A DNA stretch of 64,000 nucleotides from Leptotrichia sp. OH3620_COT-345 (GCF_003932895.1 NZ_RQYW01000006.1:1-64000), one strand, 5' to 3'; positions 35,164 through 44,612 are shown, numbered from the stretch's first letter. Notes: generated from the letters alone by a model not told the origin. Translations and numbers: made by a program.

Positions 35164-36429
35164 ATGAATAAGATAACATTGACAGAAGTTGTAAGTAGGG
35201 GTTTAAAAATGACAAAGGAAAATAGAGCAAGTATGTTGGGGATAGGTCCTATGTCGAAAATGTTGATTAAAGCGGGTATTTTATTAGCAAAAGAAAAGGA
35301 TTTTCCTTTAATGTTCATAGCAAGCAGAAATCAAGTAGATTCTAAAGAATTAGGAGGAGGATATGTATGTAACTGGGATCAGAAAGCTTTTTCAGATGCA
35401 ATAAAAAATATAGCAGATGAGACAGGTTTTAAAGGGATGTATTATTTATGCAGGGATCATGGAGGACCTTGGCAGAGGGACAAAGAAAGAAAAGAACATC
35501 TTTCTGAAAAAGATGCTATGGAACTTGGAAAACAGTCGTATATAGCAGATTTGGAAAACGGATTTGATTTATTGCATATTGATCCTACAAAAGATCCTTA
35601 TATAGTGGGAAAAGCTATAGATGTGAATGTAGTATTGAGAAGAACTGTAGAGCTGATAGAGTATGTGGAAAAGGAAAGACTGGTAAGAGGCTTACCTGAA
35701 ATAAGTTATGAAGTAGGGACCGAAGAAACGAATGGCGGTCTTACATCAGTTGAATCTTATGAATTTTTTATTCAGGAATTAATGAAAGAATTGGACAAAA
35801 AGAACTTGCCTCACCCGTGTTTTATAGTGGGACAGACAGGGACACTGACGAGACTTACAGAAAATATAGGTCACTTTAATGCCGAAGCATCGAGAGAACT
35901 TTCAGCAGTTGCGGAAAAATATGGAGTAGGCTTGAAAGAACATAATGGAGATTATCAGGATGAGGGAATACTTTTGGGGCATCCTGCTTTGGGAATAACT
36001 GCTATGAATGTAGCTCCTGAATATGGAACTGTGGAAACAAGGGCTTATTTGAAGTTGGTAGAACTGGAAGAAATGCTATATCGAGAAAAGGTGATTTCAA
36101 AAAAATCAAATTTAAAAAACTGTATAAGAAGAGAGGCGGTTACAAGTAGAAGATGGGAAAAATGGATGACTGACGATACTGTCTCAAAAACAACAGAAGA
36201 GCTTTTACAAAATGAGGAAATAATAAGTATAATAACTGATATAAGCGGACATTATACATTTAACAATGAGATTGTAAAAAAAGAAATTGAAAATTTGTTT
36301 GAAAATCTGTCAGAAGCGGGGATAAATGCTGAAAAATATGTAATATATAAATTAAAAGAATCTTTGGATAAATATGTGGAATGTTTTAATCTGCCGGGAT
36401 ATACCTCAAGGCTTCTAAGCATGAAATAA
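35164..36429 (+). CDS. GatZ/KbaZ-like tagatose-bisphosphate aldolase accessory subunit
   Basis: The 421-aa protein contains FIASRNQVDSKELGGGYVCNW and MYYLCRDHGGPWQRD, the patterns of the GatZ/KbaZ family (S-R-N-Q-V-D, GGY, then D-H-GGPW). These proteins support class II tagatose-bisphosphate aldolases or related sugar-phosphate lyases. AAGGAGGAAATAGAAA precedes the ATG, and the promoter with two operators is just upstream. No catalytic GatY/KbaY partner is visible in the window, so the protein may act alone or with a remote partner. The PTS genes downstream suggest a galactitol- or amino-sugar-like substrate, which is inference. Confidence 0.75.
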   Translation: MNKITLTEVVSRGLKMTKENRASMLGIGPMSKMLIKAGILLAKEKDFPLMFIASRNQVDSKELGGGYVCNWDQKAFSDAIKNIADETGFKGMYYLCRDHGGPWQRDKERKEHLSEKDAMELGKQSYIADLENGFDLLHIDPTKDPYIVGKAIDVNVVLRRTVELIEYVEKERLVRGLPEISYEVGTEETNGGLTSVESYEFFIQELMKELDKKNLPHPCFIVGQTGTLTRLTENIGHFNAEASRELSAVAEKYGVGLKEHNGDYQDEGILLGHPALGITAMNVAPEYGTVETRAYLKLVELEEMLYREKVISKKSNLKNCIRREAVTSRRWEKWMTDDTVSKTTEELLQNEEIISIITDISGHYTFNNEIVKKEIENLFENLSEAGINAEKYVIYKLKESLDKYVECFNLPGYTSRLLSMK

Positions 36430-36454
36430 AATGAAGGAAAGGAACGGATTAATA

Positions 36455-37261
36455 ATGAAAATAGTCGATTTTCATATTCATTCGGATAATTCTTTTGATG
36501 GGGAAAATTCCATAGAAGAAATGTCTCGTAAAGGTTTAGAAATAGGGTTGTCGGAAATATGTTTCACAGAACATTTCAGTGTAGATCCGAGGGATATAAG
36601 TTATGGAGTTCTGAATTACGAAAAATATTTTTCAGAAACTGAAAAAGCAAAGGAAAAATTTAAAGGAAAACTTAAAATAAAAAGAGGACTTGAAATAGGA
36701 GAACCTCATTTGAAGGAGTACAGAAAAGACTTGGAAAAACAGCTGGAAAAAATGAAAATAGACTTTATAATAGGTTCAGTTCACAATATAAACGGTATGA
36801 AATTAAGAAAGTATATGAGTAATAAAAGAAAATATGATGTTTACTATGATTATTTCAATGAAGTTTACGAGATGATAATAAATTCAGATATTGATATAGT
36901 GGGACATATGGATTTGATGAAACGCTATGCATATGAAACGCTTGGAAATTATACTTTTGAAGATTATAGGGAAATCATTGAAAAAATTTTAAAAGCAGTG
37001 ATTAGTAGAGGAATAGGCATAGAAATAAACGGTTCAGGGTATGAAAATAAAGTAGGAGAACCTTATCCTAATACCGATATTTTAAAACTTTATAGAGAAC
37101 TCGGAGGAGAAATAATAACGATAGGCTCTGATTCGCATTGTTGTGAAAATCTGGCAAAACATAATTTGAAAATATTGAAGTTATTAAAAGAGATCGGTTT
37201 TGAAAATGTTTTTACTTACAATAAGAGGAAAAAAGAAGTTTTAAGCATATCAGATATATAA
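36455..37261 (+). CDS. PHP-domain phosphatase (histidinol-phosphatase-like)
   Basis: The 268-aa protein shows the PHP metal-binding motifs: VDFHIHSDNSFDG (H-x-H), EICFTEHFS, RGLEIGE, IIGSVHN, DIVGHMDLMKR and ITIGSDSHC. This is the HisK/PHP layout, which hydrolyses phosphate esters using a trinuclear metal site. It is not in a histidine operon. Between a GatZ-like gene and PTS genes it more likely acts on a sugar phosphate. I chose the ATG at 36455, which has GGAACGGA upstream, over an in-frame ATG at 36431. Confidence 0.8.
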   Translation: MKIVDFHIHSDNSFDGENSIEEMSRKGLEIGLSEICFTEHFSVDPRDISYGVLNYEKYFSETEKAKEKFKGKLKIKRGLEIGEPHLKEYRKDLEKQLEKMKIDFIIGSVHNINGMKLRKYMSNKRKYDVYYDYFNEVYEMIINSDIDIVGHMDLMKRYAYETLGNYTFEDYREIIEKILKAVISRGIGIEINGSGYENKVGEPYPNTDILKLYRELGGEIITIGSDSHCCENLAKHNLKILKLLKEIGFENVFTYNKRKKEVLSISDI

Positions 37262-37327
37262 AAAGAAAAAACTATAAACGGAAATACTTTTGTATAACTG
37301 TCAAAAATAAAGAAAGGAGGAACTAAA

Positions 37328-37769
37328 ATGAAACTATATATTGACATGGATTTAAAGGATAAGGAAGAAATATTATTTCAACTGAATAAGATAATATCAG
37401 AAGAAAATAAACCGGAAACTGAAAAGTATGACAAAAAGGAAGCTCATGGGGTTATTTGAAAATATTAAAAAAAGGGAAGAGCCATTTTTCACAGCTGTAA
37501 GATATTCTTTTGCTGTTTTTCAAGGAAAATTTGGGTATGTGGGAGAAGTTTATTTGGGATATGTGAGGTTTTTCAAGGAAATTGTCTGGGAAAACAGAGA
37601 AAAAATAAAATATATATTCAGATAGCGGTAAGCGGAGAATAGATATCTTGAAATACTTATAAAATTTATTTACGGAAATACAGGAAGATCAATTTGGAAA
37701 AAGGCTGAATAATGCCGACAGAAAAATGAAGTAATAAAGATATGCGGAAAGAGAAAGAAATTAATATAA
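37328..37769 (+). pseudogene. Broken PTS IIA gene (active histidine lost)
   Basis: An ATG at 37328 after AAAGGAGGAACTAAA starts a IIA-like frame (KLYIDMDLKDKEEILFQLNK) that stops at TGA 37457-37459. The sequence then continues in another frame (MGLFENIKKREEPFFTAVRYS) and has further stops at 37623-37625 and in the tail. The usual F-T-A-V-G-F-S-F-A-I-P-H-G-K stretch reads FFTAVRYSFAVFQGKF, so the phospho-acceptor histidine is gone. Alignment by eye with the intact IIA at 39607 supports homology along its whole length. The IIB and IIC genes that follow are intact and may borrow that second IIA. Confidence 0.8.
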
Positions 37770-37791
37770 AATAAAAAGAGAGGTGAAAGTT

Positions 37792-38106
37792 ATGAAAGTA
37801 GTCGGAGTGACTGCATGTCCCACAGGAATAGCACACACATATATGGCTCAGGCGGCAATAGAAAAAGAATGTAAAAAACGAGGTTATGATGTACAAGTTG
37901 AAACACAGGGAGGAATGGGAATAGAAAATGAGTTGGAGCAGACAATCATAGACAATGCAGATATTGTAATACTGGCAGTGGGAATAGGAATAGAAGGAGA
38001 AGAAAGATTTGAAGAAAAGGAAAACCGGGGAAAAGTCATAAGAGTTGAACCGGGAGAAGCAATAAAAAATATAGTTGAAATAATAGATAAAGCGGAAAAA
38101 CTGTAA
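37792..38106 (+). CDS. PTS fructose-type IIB component
   Basis: The 104-aa protein starts KVVGVTACPTGIAHTYMAQ with the active cysteine of fructose-type IIB, followed by VETQGGMGIENEL. The ATG at 37792 has AGAGGTG about 7 nt upstream; a GTG at 37783 is less likely because it overlaps that site. It sits between the broken IIA and an intact IIC gene. It is closely related in pattern to the IIB at 40150, so the two sets may be duplicates. Confidence 0.9.
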   Translation: MKVVGVTACPTGIAHTYMAQAAIEKECKKRGYDVQVETQGGMGIENELEQTIIDNADIVILAVGIGIEGEERFEEKENRGKVIRVEPGEAIKNIVEIIDKAEKL

Positions 38107-38148
38107 ATATTAAATTTTATGCTAAATTAAAGAAAGGTGCTGTATATA

Positions 38149-39192
38149 ATGAAAAATAATAAAATATTGAAAGATTTACAGAAAGCATTTAATACCGGTG
38201 TATCATTTATGTTGCCTGCGGTTGTGGTAGGAGGGGTGTTTTTGGCAATAGCATTGGCAACAGGTAAACCTACGGATAAGGGAATGGAAGTGACGAATCA
38301 ATTTATGAAAAATTTGATTGACTTGGGTATTGCAGGTTTTTCAATGATGATTCCTATCCTATCGGGATATATAGCAAATACCATAGCAGGAAAACCTGCT
38401 CTTGCTCCCGCAATGATATTAGGGTATGTGGCAAATAATCCTATAGGATCGGGGCAAATAAAAACAGGATTTTTAGGTGCTATGATTATGGGGATTGCTG
38501 TAGGATATTTTGTAAACTGGTGTAAAAAATGGAAAGTACCTGCAACTATACGTACAATTATGCCGATACTTATTATTCCTATTGTTACAACATTTGTTCT
38601 GGGAATGTTGTATATTTATGTAATAGCTGTACCAATAGGATTTCTTATGAATCGCCTTGTAGATACATTGGGAACTTTACAAGGAGGAAGCGCAATTCTG
38701 ATGGGAATAATTATAGGTGCAATGACGGCAGTAGATATGGGGGGTCCCATTAATAAAACGGCGACTGCTTTTACACTGGCACTTATGGCGGAAGGAATAT
38801 ATGCACCGAACGGAGCTCACAGAATAGCAGTAGCAATTCCTCCATTGGCTATGGCTTTATCTACATTCATAGATCCTAAAAAATATACTGAAGAAGATAA
38901 AGACTTGGGAATTTCAGCCTTTTTTATGGGACTTATAGGAATAACCGAAGGGGCAATTCCTTTTGCAGTAAAAGACATGAAAAGAGTATTGCCTGCCATT
39001 ATAATAGGAAGTGCGGTAGGAGGAGCTTTAGGAATGGCTAACGGAGTGGAAGCATTGGTTCCACATGGAGGACCTATTGTTTTACCCGTTGTAAACGGAA
39101 AGCTTTGGTTTATACTGTCAATGCTCTTAGGAACTTTAATTTCAGTAGCTATACTCCATTTTACAAAGCCCGACATAAATGAAGAAAAGTAA
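38149..39192 (+). CDS. PTS fructose-type IIC permease
   Basis: The 347-aa polytopic protein has AFNTGVSFMLPAVVVGGVFLA near its N-terminus, then APAMILGYVANNPIGSG, DMGGPINKTATAFTLA and GITEGAIPFAVKD, all conserved in fructose-family IIC. The ATG at 38149 follows GAAAGGTG. With the IIB upstream it forms a transporter lacking its own functional IIA. The sugar is unknown. Confidence 0.9.
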   Translation: MKNNKILKDLQKAFNTGVSFMLPAVVVGGVFLAIALATGKPTDKGMEVTNQFMKNLIDLGIAGFSMMIPILSGYIANTIAGKPALAPAMILGYVANNPIGSGQIKTGFLGAMIMGIAVGYFVNWCKKWKVPATIRTIMPILIIPIVTTFVLGMLYIYVIAVPIGFLMNRLVDTLGTLQGGSAILMGIIIGAMTAVDMGGPINKTATAFTLALMAEGIYAPNGAHRIAVAIPPLAMALSTFIDPKKYTEEDKDLGISAFFMGLIGITEGAIPFAVKDMKRVLPAIIIGSAVGGALGMANGVEALVPHGGPIVLPVVNGKLWFILSMLLGTLISVAILHFTKPDINEEK

Positions 39193-39541
39193 AAAAATCA
39201 TAAATGAAAGATTTTCAACAATTTAAAAAAAGTCTGTTTTATAAGTTAAAGAACTCTATACTAAGATAAAAAATATATTCAGTCATTTTTATAAAATGGG
39301 AAAAAGTAACAGTTTATAATTTTGAAAAAGATATTATTTACAGTTTATAAGTTGCTTTAATTTTTAGAACAGCTTTTTTGTTTGGAGATATATAAAATTT
39401 AGAGTTAATTTATTTGAAGTCGGATTATCCGAGTTAATTGTTTTTTCTTTTATAACATGGAGGGTATCAACAATTATTTATATTTTTAATTTCAAAATAT
39501 AAATAAAAAATGATAAGAAAAAATAAAAAAAAATAAATAAC

Positions 39542-39569
39542 TTGACAAAACGATAAAATAAGGTATATT
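39542..39569 (+). promoter_or_regulatory. Promoter of the third PTS operon
   Basis: TTGACA (39542-39547), a 16-bp spacer and TATATT (39564-39569) lie about 40 bp before the IIA start, with AGAGAGGTA as the ribosome site. The rest of the gap 39193-39541 is AT-rich with no gene that I can see. Confidence 0.65.
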
Positions 39570-39606
39570 AAAAATAGAAGAATAATAAAATAGAGAGGTA
39601 AAAAAT

Positions 39607-40098
39607 ATGGATATAAGAGAGTTAATAAGTGAAAAACTTATCTTCCTTGATTTTAAAGGAGATAATAAGGAAGAAATTTTAAATGTAATGGGAAAATTGA
39701 TAATGGAAGAAAAAAGACTTCAAAGTGAAAAGTACGGAGAAGAAGAAGCCCTAAAAGGGTTTATGGATTCTGTAAAGGAGAGAGAAAAAGTATTTGCAAC
39801 AGCAGTAGGGTTTTCTTTCGCAATACCTCATGGGAAATGTAAATATGTAAAACAGGCTTCTATTGCCTATCTTAGACTTGCAAACGAAATAAAATGGTCT
39901 GAAGATGAGAAAGTCCGTCATATTTTTATGATAGGAGTTTCAGATGAAAATGAAGGTGAGGAGCATCTGAAAATACTGATTAAATTGTCTACGGCAATAT
40001 TGGAAGACGACTTCAGAGAAAGATTGGATAGAGCTGAAACAGCAACTCAGGTAATAGAACTGATGAAAGAGTATTCGGAAAAAGAAAAGACAGTTTAA
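39607..40098 (+). CDS. PTS fructose-type IIA component
   Basis: The 163-aa protein contains FATAVGFSFAIPHGKCKYV with the phospho-acceptor histidine, and EEHLKILIKLSTAI near the C-terminus. It has the complete fructose-type IIA pattern and its own promoter. Since the preceding PTS set lost its IIA, this protein may serve both IIB proteins. The following IIB and IIC genes complete this third fructose-type system. Confidence 0.9.
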   Translation: MDIRELISEKLIFLDFKGDNKEEILNVMGKLIMEEKRLQSEKYGEEEALKGFMDSVKEREKVFATAVGFSFAIPHGKCKYVKQASIAYLRLANEIKWSEDEKVRHIFMIGVSDENEGEEHLKILIKLSTAILEDDFRERLDRAETATQVIELMKEYSEKEKTV

Positions 40099-40149
40099 AA
40101 TAAATTAATATAGAAAGGAAATGAGGGAATCTCATTAAAGGTGAAAAAT

Positions 40150-40467
40150 ATGAAAATAGTAGGAGTAACTGCATGTCCGTCAGGAGTAGCACACACATAT
40201 ATGGCAGCAGAAGCTTTGAAAAAAGCGGCTATTGCAAGGGGACATGAAATTAAAGTGGAAACTCAAGGACAGATAGGGCTGGAAAATGAAATCACTCAGG
40301 AAGAAGTAAATGTTGCAGATGTAGTGGTTCTGACAACGGATATAGGACTTAAAAATACTGAAAGATTTGAAGGGAAAACTATTGTTAGGATAGGAATAAG
40401 CGATCTTGTAAGAAAAGCACCGGTTTTAATAGAGAAAATAGAAGAAGCTCTGAAAAATAGGAAATAG
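40150..40467 (+). CDS. PTS fructose-type IIB component
   Basis: The 105-aa protein begins KIVGVTACPSGVAHTYMAAE with the active cysteine, then VETQGQIGLENEI. The ATG at 40150 follows AAAGGTG; a GTG at 40141 is the alternative. It is the phosphoryl carrier between the IIA at 39607 and the IIC at 40568. The gap 40468-40567 is short, with AGGAAAAGGAG before the IIC. Confidence 0.9.
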   Translation: MKIVGVTACPSGVAHTYMAAEALKKAAIARGHEIKVETQGQIGLENEITQEEVNVADVVVLTTDIGLKNTERFEGKTIVRIGISDLVRKAPVLIEKIEEALKNRK

Positions 40468-40567
40468 AGGAAACTCAAGATCAGGTATATATGTGAAAAT
40501 AGAATACAGCAAGTAGAACATAAAATATGAAAAATAAATAGAAATAAAATAGGAAAAGGAGAATGTT

Positions 40568-41632
40568 ATGTTAGATTTATTGAAAAATACTAAACAGCAT
40601 TTAATGACGGGAGTTTCGTATATGATACCTTTCTGTGTTGCAGGAGGAGTTTTGTTGGCATTGGCGGTGATGTTTTCAGGAAAAGCGGCTGTTCCTGAAA
40701 CGGGACTGTTAAAACATATGTCTGATATAGGAATTGCAGGATTGACATTGTTTATTCCTATACTGGGAGGATTTATAGCTTATTCTATGGTAGATAGACC
40801 CGGAATAGCTCCGGGAATGATAGGAGCATATTTGGCAAATTCCAAGGGAGGAGGATTTTTAGGAGCTATAATAGCCGGAATTATTGCAGGAATAACAGTT
40901 CACTATCTTAAAAAAATAAAGGTTCCGAAAGTTATGAGTTCTGTTATGCCTATTTTTATTATTCCCTTGTTGGGAACATTTATAGTAGGAATGCTTATAC
41001 TCTTATTTATAGGGGAACCGATAGGAGCTTTTATGACAGGCTTATCTACATGGCTTAACAGTATGCAGGACAGTTCGAAAATTATATTGGGTATAATATT
41101 GGGAGCGATGATTACTTTTGATATGGGAGGTCCTCTCAATAAGACGGCATTTTTCTTTGCCGTGGCAATGATTCCTACAAATTCATCGATAATGGCAGCA
41201 GTGGCTGTTGCGATATGTACACCTCCTTTGGGACTGGCATTGGCTACATTCATATTTAAAAAGAAATTTACTGTTGCAGAACGTGAATCAGGGAAAGCAG
41301 CCCTTGTAATGGGATGTATAGGAATAACTGAAGGAGCAATACCTTTTGCAGCAGGAGATCCTATAAGAGTAATACCGTCAATAATGATAGGAGGGGCAGC
41401 GGCTTCTGTAATGTCACTTTTACTGGGAGCGACTAATCAGGCAGCTTGGGGAGGTCTTATTGTTTTACCTGTTGTTACAAATAAAATAGGATATATGGGT
41501 TCAATAGTTGTAGGGACAGTTATAACGGCGGTAGCAGTGTCTTTATTTAAAAAAGAAGTAGAAGCTGAAGTATCTGTTAAAGAAAAAAATGAAAGTAATG
41601 ATGATTTTGAACTTGATATAACATTTGGATAA
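40568..41632 (+). CDS. PTS fructose-type IIC permease
   Basis: The 354-aa membrane protein shows HLMTGVSYMIPFCVAGGVLLA, APGMIGAYLANSKGGGF, TFDMGGPLNKTAFFFA and GITEGAIPFAAGD. It is the third intact IIC in the window and has an acidic C-terminal tail. The MITE-like insertion lies 23 bp after its stop and may also serve as a terminator. Confidence 0.9.
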   Translation: MLDLLKNTKQHLMTGVSYMIPFCVAGGVLLALAVMFSGKAAVPETGLLKHMSDIGIAGLTLFIPILGGFIAYSMVDRPGIAPGMIGAYLANSKGGGFLGAIIAGIIAGITVHYLKKIKVPKVMSSVMPIFIIPLLGTFIVGMLILLFIGEPIGAFMTGLSTWLNSMQDSSKIILGIILGAMITFDMGGPLNKTAFFFAVAMIPTNSSIMAAVAVAICTPPLGLALATFIFKKKFTVAERESGKAALVMGCIGITEGAIPFAAGDPIRVIPSIMIGGAAASVMSLLLGATNQAAWGGLIVLPVVTNKIGYMGSIVVGTVITAVAVSLFKKEVEAEVSVKEKNESNDDFELDITFG

Positions 41633-41655
41633 TATAGAATTTTTTCAATGTTTTA

Positions 41656-41799
41656 GGGTCGTTTCAGAAGTTAGAAAAATATATCGGTTTATAAAGTATG
41701 AGTAATTTTATCATTTTTATAAGGTTAATATAAAGTATAACTATACTAAGAATACATACTTTATGTTTATAAATACTTTTTAACTTTTGAAACGGCCCG
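41656..41799. mobile_element. MITE-like element with 7-bp target duplication
   Basis: The ends are long imperfect inverted repeats of about 45 bp. GGGTCGTTTCAGAAGTTAG starts at 41656, and its counterpart CTTTTTAACTTTTGAAACGGCCC ends near 41798. The central 50 bp are AT-rich, and no ORF is present. TGTTTTA occurs directly before (41649-41655) and directly after (41800-41806) the element, as expected for a 7-bp target-site duplication. At 144 bp without a transposase this is a miniature inverted-repeat element that would move with a related IS. It separates the convergent PTS and nrd operons and may act as a bidirectional terminator. Confidence 0.65.
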
Positions 41800-41827
41800 T
41801 GTTTTATTATTTATATTTGTTGATTAG

Positions 41828-42343
41828 TTATGATAATGCCGGAATTTCGTTTCCAAATTCAGCTTTTTTAATGATTCTCTGGTTGGAGCTTCCTCTGAAT
41901 TCAAGGTCAGGCGTATATAGTCTTTTTATAAAAGGACCGTCAACAAGTACATCTATATACTCAAGACATTTTTTTCTGTTTTCATCAAGCTTTATGTTTT
42001 CTAAAGTATAGCCTGTGTAAAGCCATATGTTTTTTCCTGTTTTTTCTTTTAAAAACTTGAGAACTTTCAGCATATCTACAGGATTATATAAAGGATCTCC
42101 TCCGCTTATTGTTATGCCGTCAAGAATGGAATTTTCATTTATTTCTTGTGCAATGTTTTCAAGCATTTCGTAAGTAACACGTTCTCCGTTAAGAGGATTC
42201 CATGACTTTTCATTATGACATCCCGGACATTTATGTGTACAGCCTGAAAAATAAAGGGAGTATCTAAATCCTATTCCGTCAACTATAGTTTCTTTAAAAG
42301 TTTTCAAAATTCTCAAGCTGAAATCATTATTGTTTTTGTTCAT
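41828..42343 (-). CDS. nrdG: Anaerobic ribonucleotide reductase activating enzyme
   Basis: The 171-aa radical-SAM protein carries the CxxxCxxC cluster motif in GCTHKCPGCHNEKSW (about residue 30), and later GITISGGDPLYNP and NIWLYTGYTLENI, typical of NrdG. It uses S-adenosylmethionine to make the glycyl radical on NrdD. I used the ATG at 42343, which has AGAGGAT at a normal distance; a GTG at 42352 is too close to that site. It lies 61 bp downstream of nrdD on the same strand. Confidence 0.95.
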   Translation of the reverse strand: MNKNNNDFSLRILKTFKETIVDGIGFRYSLYFSGCTHKCPGCHNEKSWNPLNGERVTYEMLENIAQEINENSILDGITISGGDPLYNPVDMLKVLKFLKEKTGKNIWLYTGYTLENIKLDENRKKCLEYIDVLVDGPFIKRLYTPDLEFRGSSNQRIIKKAEFGNEIPALS

Positions 42344-42404
42344 AAAAATCACTATCCTCTACTATTTTTTGAATGTTCCATTCATTCTTTATTAAATATT
42401 TTAT

Positions 42405-44528
42405 TTACAGTCCATGTTTTACACGATCTTTTTCTTCAGCCTTTTTTGCACTGTTCCAACAGTCCAAATCTCCTGTAAGATAACCTGTAATCCTTCTTAT
42501 TTTTGAGATATCATGGCTTCCGCATACCGGACATTTGTCATTTATTATTGCTTCGGTTCCACATGTTCTACATCTGTCTACAGGATGATTTATTGAACCG
42601 TAGCCTATTTCACAATCCTTCATAGTTTTTACTATTTTTAATATTACTCCTATATTTTTTCTTGCTTCTCCGTCCAGTTCAACATAAGTAATATGTCCTG
42701 ATCTTGTAAGATTATGGAAAGGAGCTTCTTTTTTTATTTTTTCAAAAATACCTATTTTATTTTTTACATCAATGTGAAAAGAATTTACATAGTAATCTCT
42801 ATCTGTTACATTGGGAATATCTCCGAATTCTTTTTTATCAATTTTTAAAAATCTTCCTGCGAGGCTTTCAGCAGGAGTTGCCAAAATAGAAAAGTTGAGT
42901 TTGTGAAACATTTTCAGTTCATCGGTTATTTCACTCATCATTTTTATTGTATTATAAAGAGTACTATAAGCAAGTTCGCTATTACCGTGATCTACATCGA
43001 AAAGTGCATACATTGCATTTGCTCCTCCTACAAATCCTATACTCAAAGAGCCTGAATTTAAGATATCATACAGCTCCTCATTAGGTTCTTTTTTACCCAT
43101 ACCTTTCCATAAGTCATTTGCTCCCATAAAAGGAAATTGTTTTGCCAGTGCAGTTCGTTGGAAGTTATATCTTTCAAGAAGCTGTTCAGCAACAAGATAA
43201 GTCATTTCTTTTATTTTTGTTTGAAATTCCTTTACGAGCATTTCGTTTTTTATACTCAGTTTTTCCTGCTCACTGTTAAAGTTCATTTTATTTAATTCTT
43301 TTTCGACTTTTTGTCTTGTTTTTATAGCGATTCTTGGGAAATTAATACTTGTAAATGATAGATTTCCCCTTCCAAGACTACTTTTTTCTCCGTTCAGATT
43401 TTCAAAAACTCTTGTTCTACAACCCATTGTAGCTACTTCATATTTATACTTCAGGGGGTCATCAATATTCCATAATTCATGTTTATTGAAAGGTGAATCA
43501 AGAAAAAGGAAATTCGGAAACAGTCTTCTGCTTGTAGTTCTGCAAGCGAGAAGAAGTAAATCAAAGTTAGGCGTGGAAAACTTTATTTTTCCATTTATCA
43601 TTTCTTCAAAATTATCCATATTTTCCATTGCCAATTTATAGTCTTCATCTGAATAGCTTATTCCTTCTTTTACTTTAAAAATCTGTATGGGGAATATAGG
43701 TGTTTCTCTTTTTCCAAGACCGTCTTCAGTAGCTTTCAGTAATTCCCTTATGACCATTCTTCCTTCTTCGGAATAATCGGTACCGTAATTAATTGATGAA
43801 AATACGACTTGATTTCCTCCTCTTGAGTGCATTGTATTCAGATTATGGAGAAATCCTTCCATTGCCTGATAAGTTTCAAGACGTGTGTCATCATAGGCAA
43901 TTTCCAGAAGTCTTTTAATCTGGGATTTTTCTATATTGAAATACTCTGAAGTTTTTTCAATAATTTCATTGTCAGGGAGAATAGTATGAATACTCTCATT
44001 TATAAAAGCTTTTACTTTTTTATTAGTTTCATCGACATAATCAAGGGAAAGAAAACTCAAAATTCTATATCTGAAATGTCTTCTGAAAGATTTTAATACC
44101 CCTTTAGCCATATAAAAGTCAAATGCAGGGATGGATTGTCCTCCATGCTGTTCATTCTGATTAGTTTGAAAAATTATAGTGGCAAGAGTAGCATAAGTAG
44201 TTATACTTTTGGCTTCCCTTATATATCCATGTTTAGTATGAAATCCTTTTTCAAACATATCTGCCAGATCATACTGAAGACAAGTCGTCGTTTTACTCGG
44301 ATAAAAATCGAGATCGTGAATATGAATTTCACCCTTTTGATGTGCTTCAGAAAACTTAGGAGATATTAAATTTTCCAGTGCGTACATTTTGGAAACTTCA
44401 CTTGCAAAGCGCATCATCTGACCTGCGGGAGTCATGGACGACATATTGGCATTTTCATTATTTATATCATTTTTTTCCACTTTTACTATTCCGTCAATTA
44501 CATTTTTTAATGTTCCGGATAATTGCAT
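42405..44528 (-). CDS. nrdD: Anaerobic ribonucleoside-triphosphate reductase
   Basis: The 707-aa enzyme makes deoxynucleotides without oxygen. The C-terminus has the zinc site CRTCG...CPVCG and the glycyl radical region RITGYLTGDLDCW. Internal patterns such as HIHDLDFYPSKTTTC, GGQSIPAFDF and RGGNQVVFSSINYG are those of class III reductases. A complete N-terminal ATP-cone is not obvious, because the protein begins close to the catalytic domain, so allosteric activity control may be reduced. AGGAGGACAAA precedes the start. Two NrdR boxes lie just upstream. Confidence 0.95.
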   Translation of the reverse strand: MQLSGTLKNVIDGIVKVEKNDINNENANMSSMTPAGQMMRFASEVSKMYALENLISPKFSEAHQKGEIHIHDLDFYPSKTTTCLQYDLADMFEKGFHTKHGYIREAKSITTYATLATIIFQTNQNEQHGGQSIPAFDFYMAKGVLKSFRRHFRYRILSFLSLDYVDETNKKVKAFINESIHTILPDNEIIEKTSEYFNIEKSQIKRLLEIAYDDTRLETYQAMEGFLHNLNTMHSRGGNQVVFSSINYGTDYSEEGRMVIRELLKATEDGLGKRETPIFPIQIFKVKEGISYSDEDYKLAMENMDNFEEMINGKIKFSTPNFDLLLLACRTTSRRLFPNFLFLDSPFNKHELWNIDDPLKYKYEVATMGCRTRVFENLNGEKSSLGRGNLSFTSINFPRIAIKTRQKVEKELNKMNFNSEQEKLSIKNEMLVKEFQTKIKEMTYLVAEQLLERYNFQRTALAKQFPFMGANDLWKGMGKKEPNEELYDILNSGSLSIGFVGGANAMYALFDVDHGNSELAYSTLYNTIKMMSEITDELKMFHKLNFSILATPAESLAGRFLKIDKKEFGDIPNVTDRDYYVNSFHIDVKNKIGIFEKIKKEAPFHNLTRSGHITYVELDGEARKNIGVILKIVKTMKDCEIGYGSINHPVDRCRTCGTEAIINDKCPVCGSHDISKIRRITGYLTGDLDCWNSAKKAEEKDRVKHGL

Positions 44529-44565
44529 TTTTTGTCCTCCTGATTTTTGTTTTCATATACAATAA

Positions 44566-44612
44566 ACACAATATATTGTTTATTTTCTAAAATATATCAC
44601 AATATTTTGTAT
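44566..44612 (-). promoter_or_regulatory. Tandem NrdR boxes upstream of nrdD
   Basis: Box 1 (44566-44581, ACACAATATATTGTTT) matches the NrdR consensus acaCwAtATaTwGtgt at 15 of 16 positions. Box 2 (44597-44612, TCACAATATTTTGTAT) matches at about 13. Their centres are 31 bp apart, three helical turns, the known spacing of NrdR box pairs. The repressor NrdR is not encoded in the window. The gap 44613-45039 shows only a weak TTATA-type hairpin near 44892-44942 and no gene. Confidence 0.8.
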
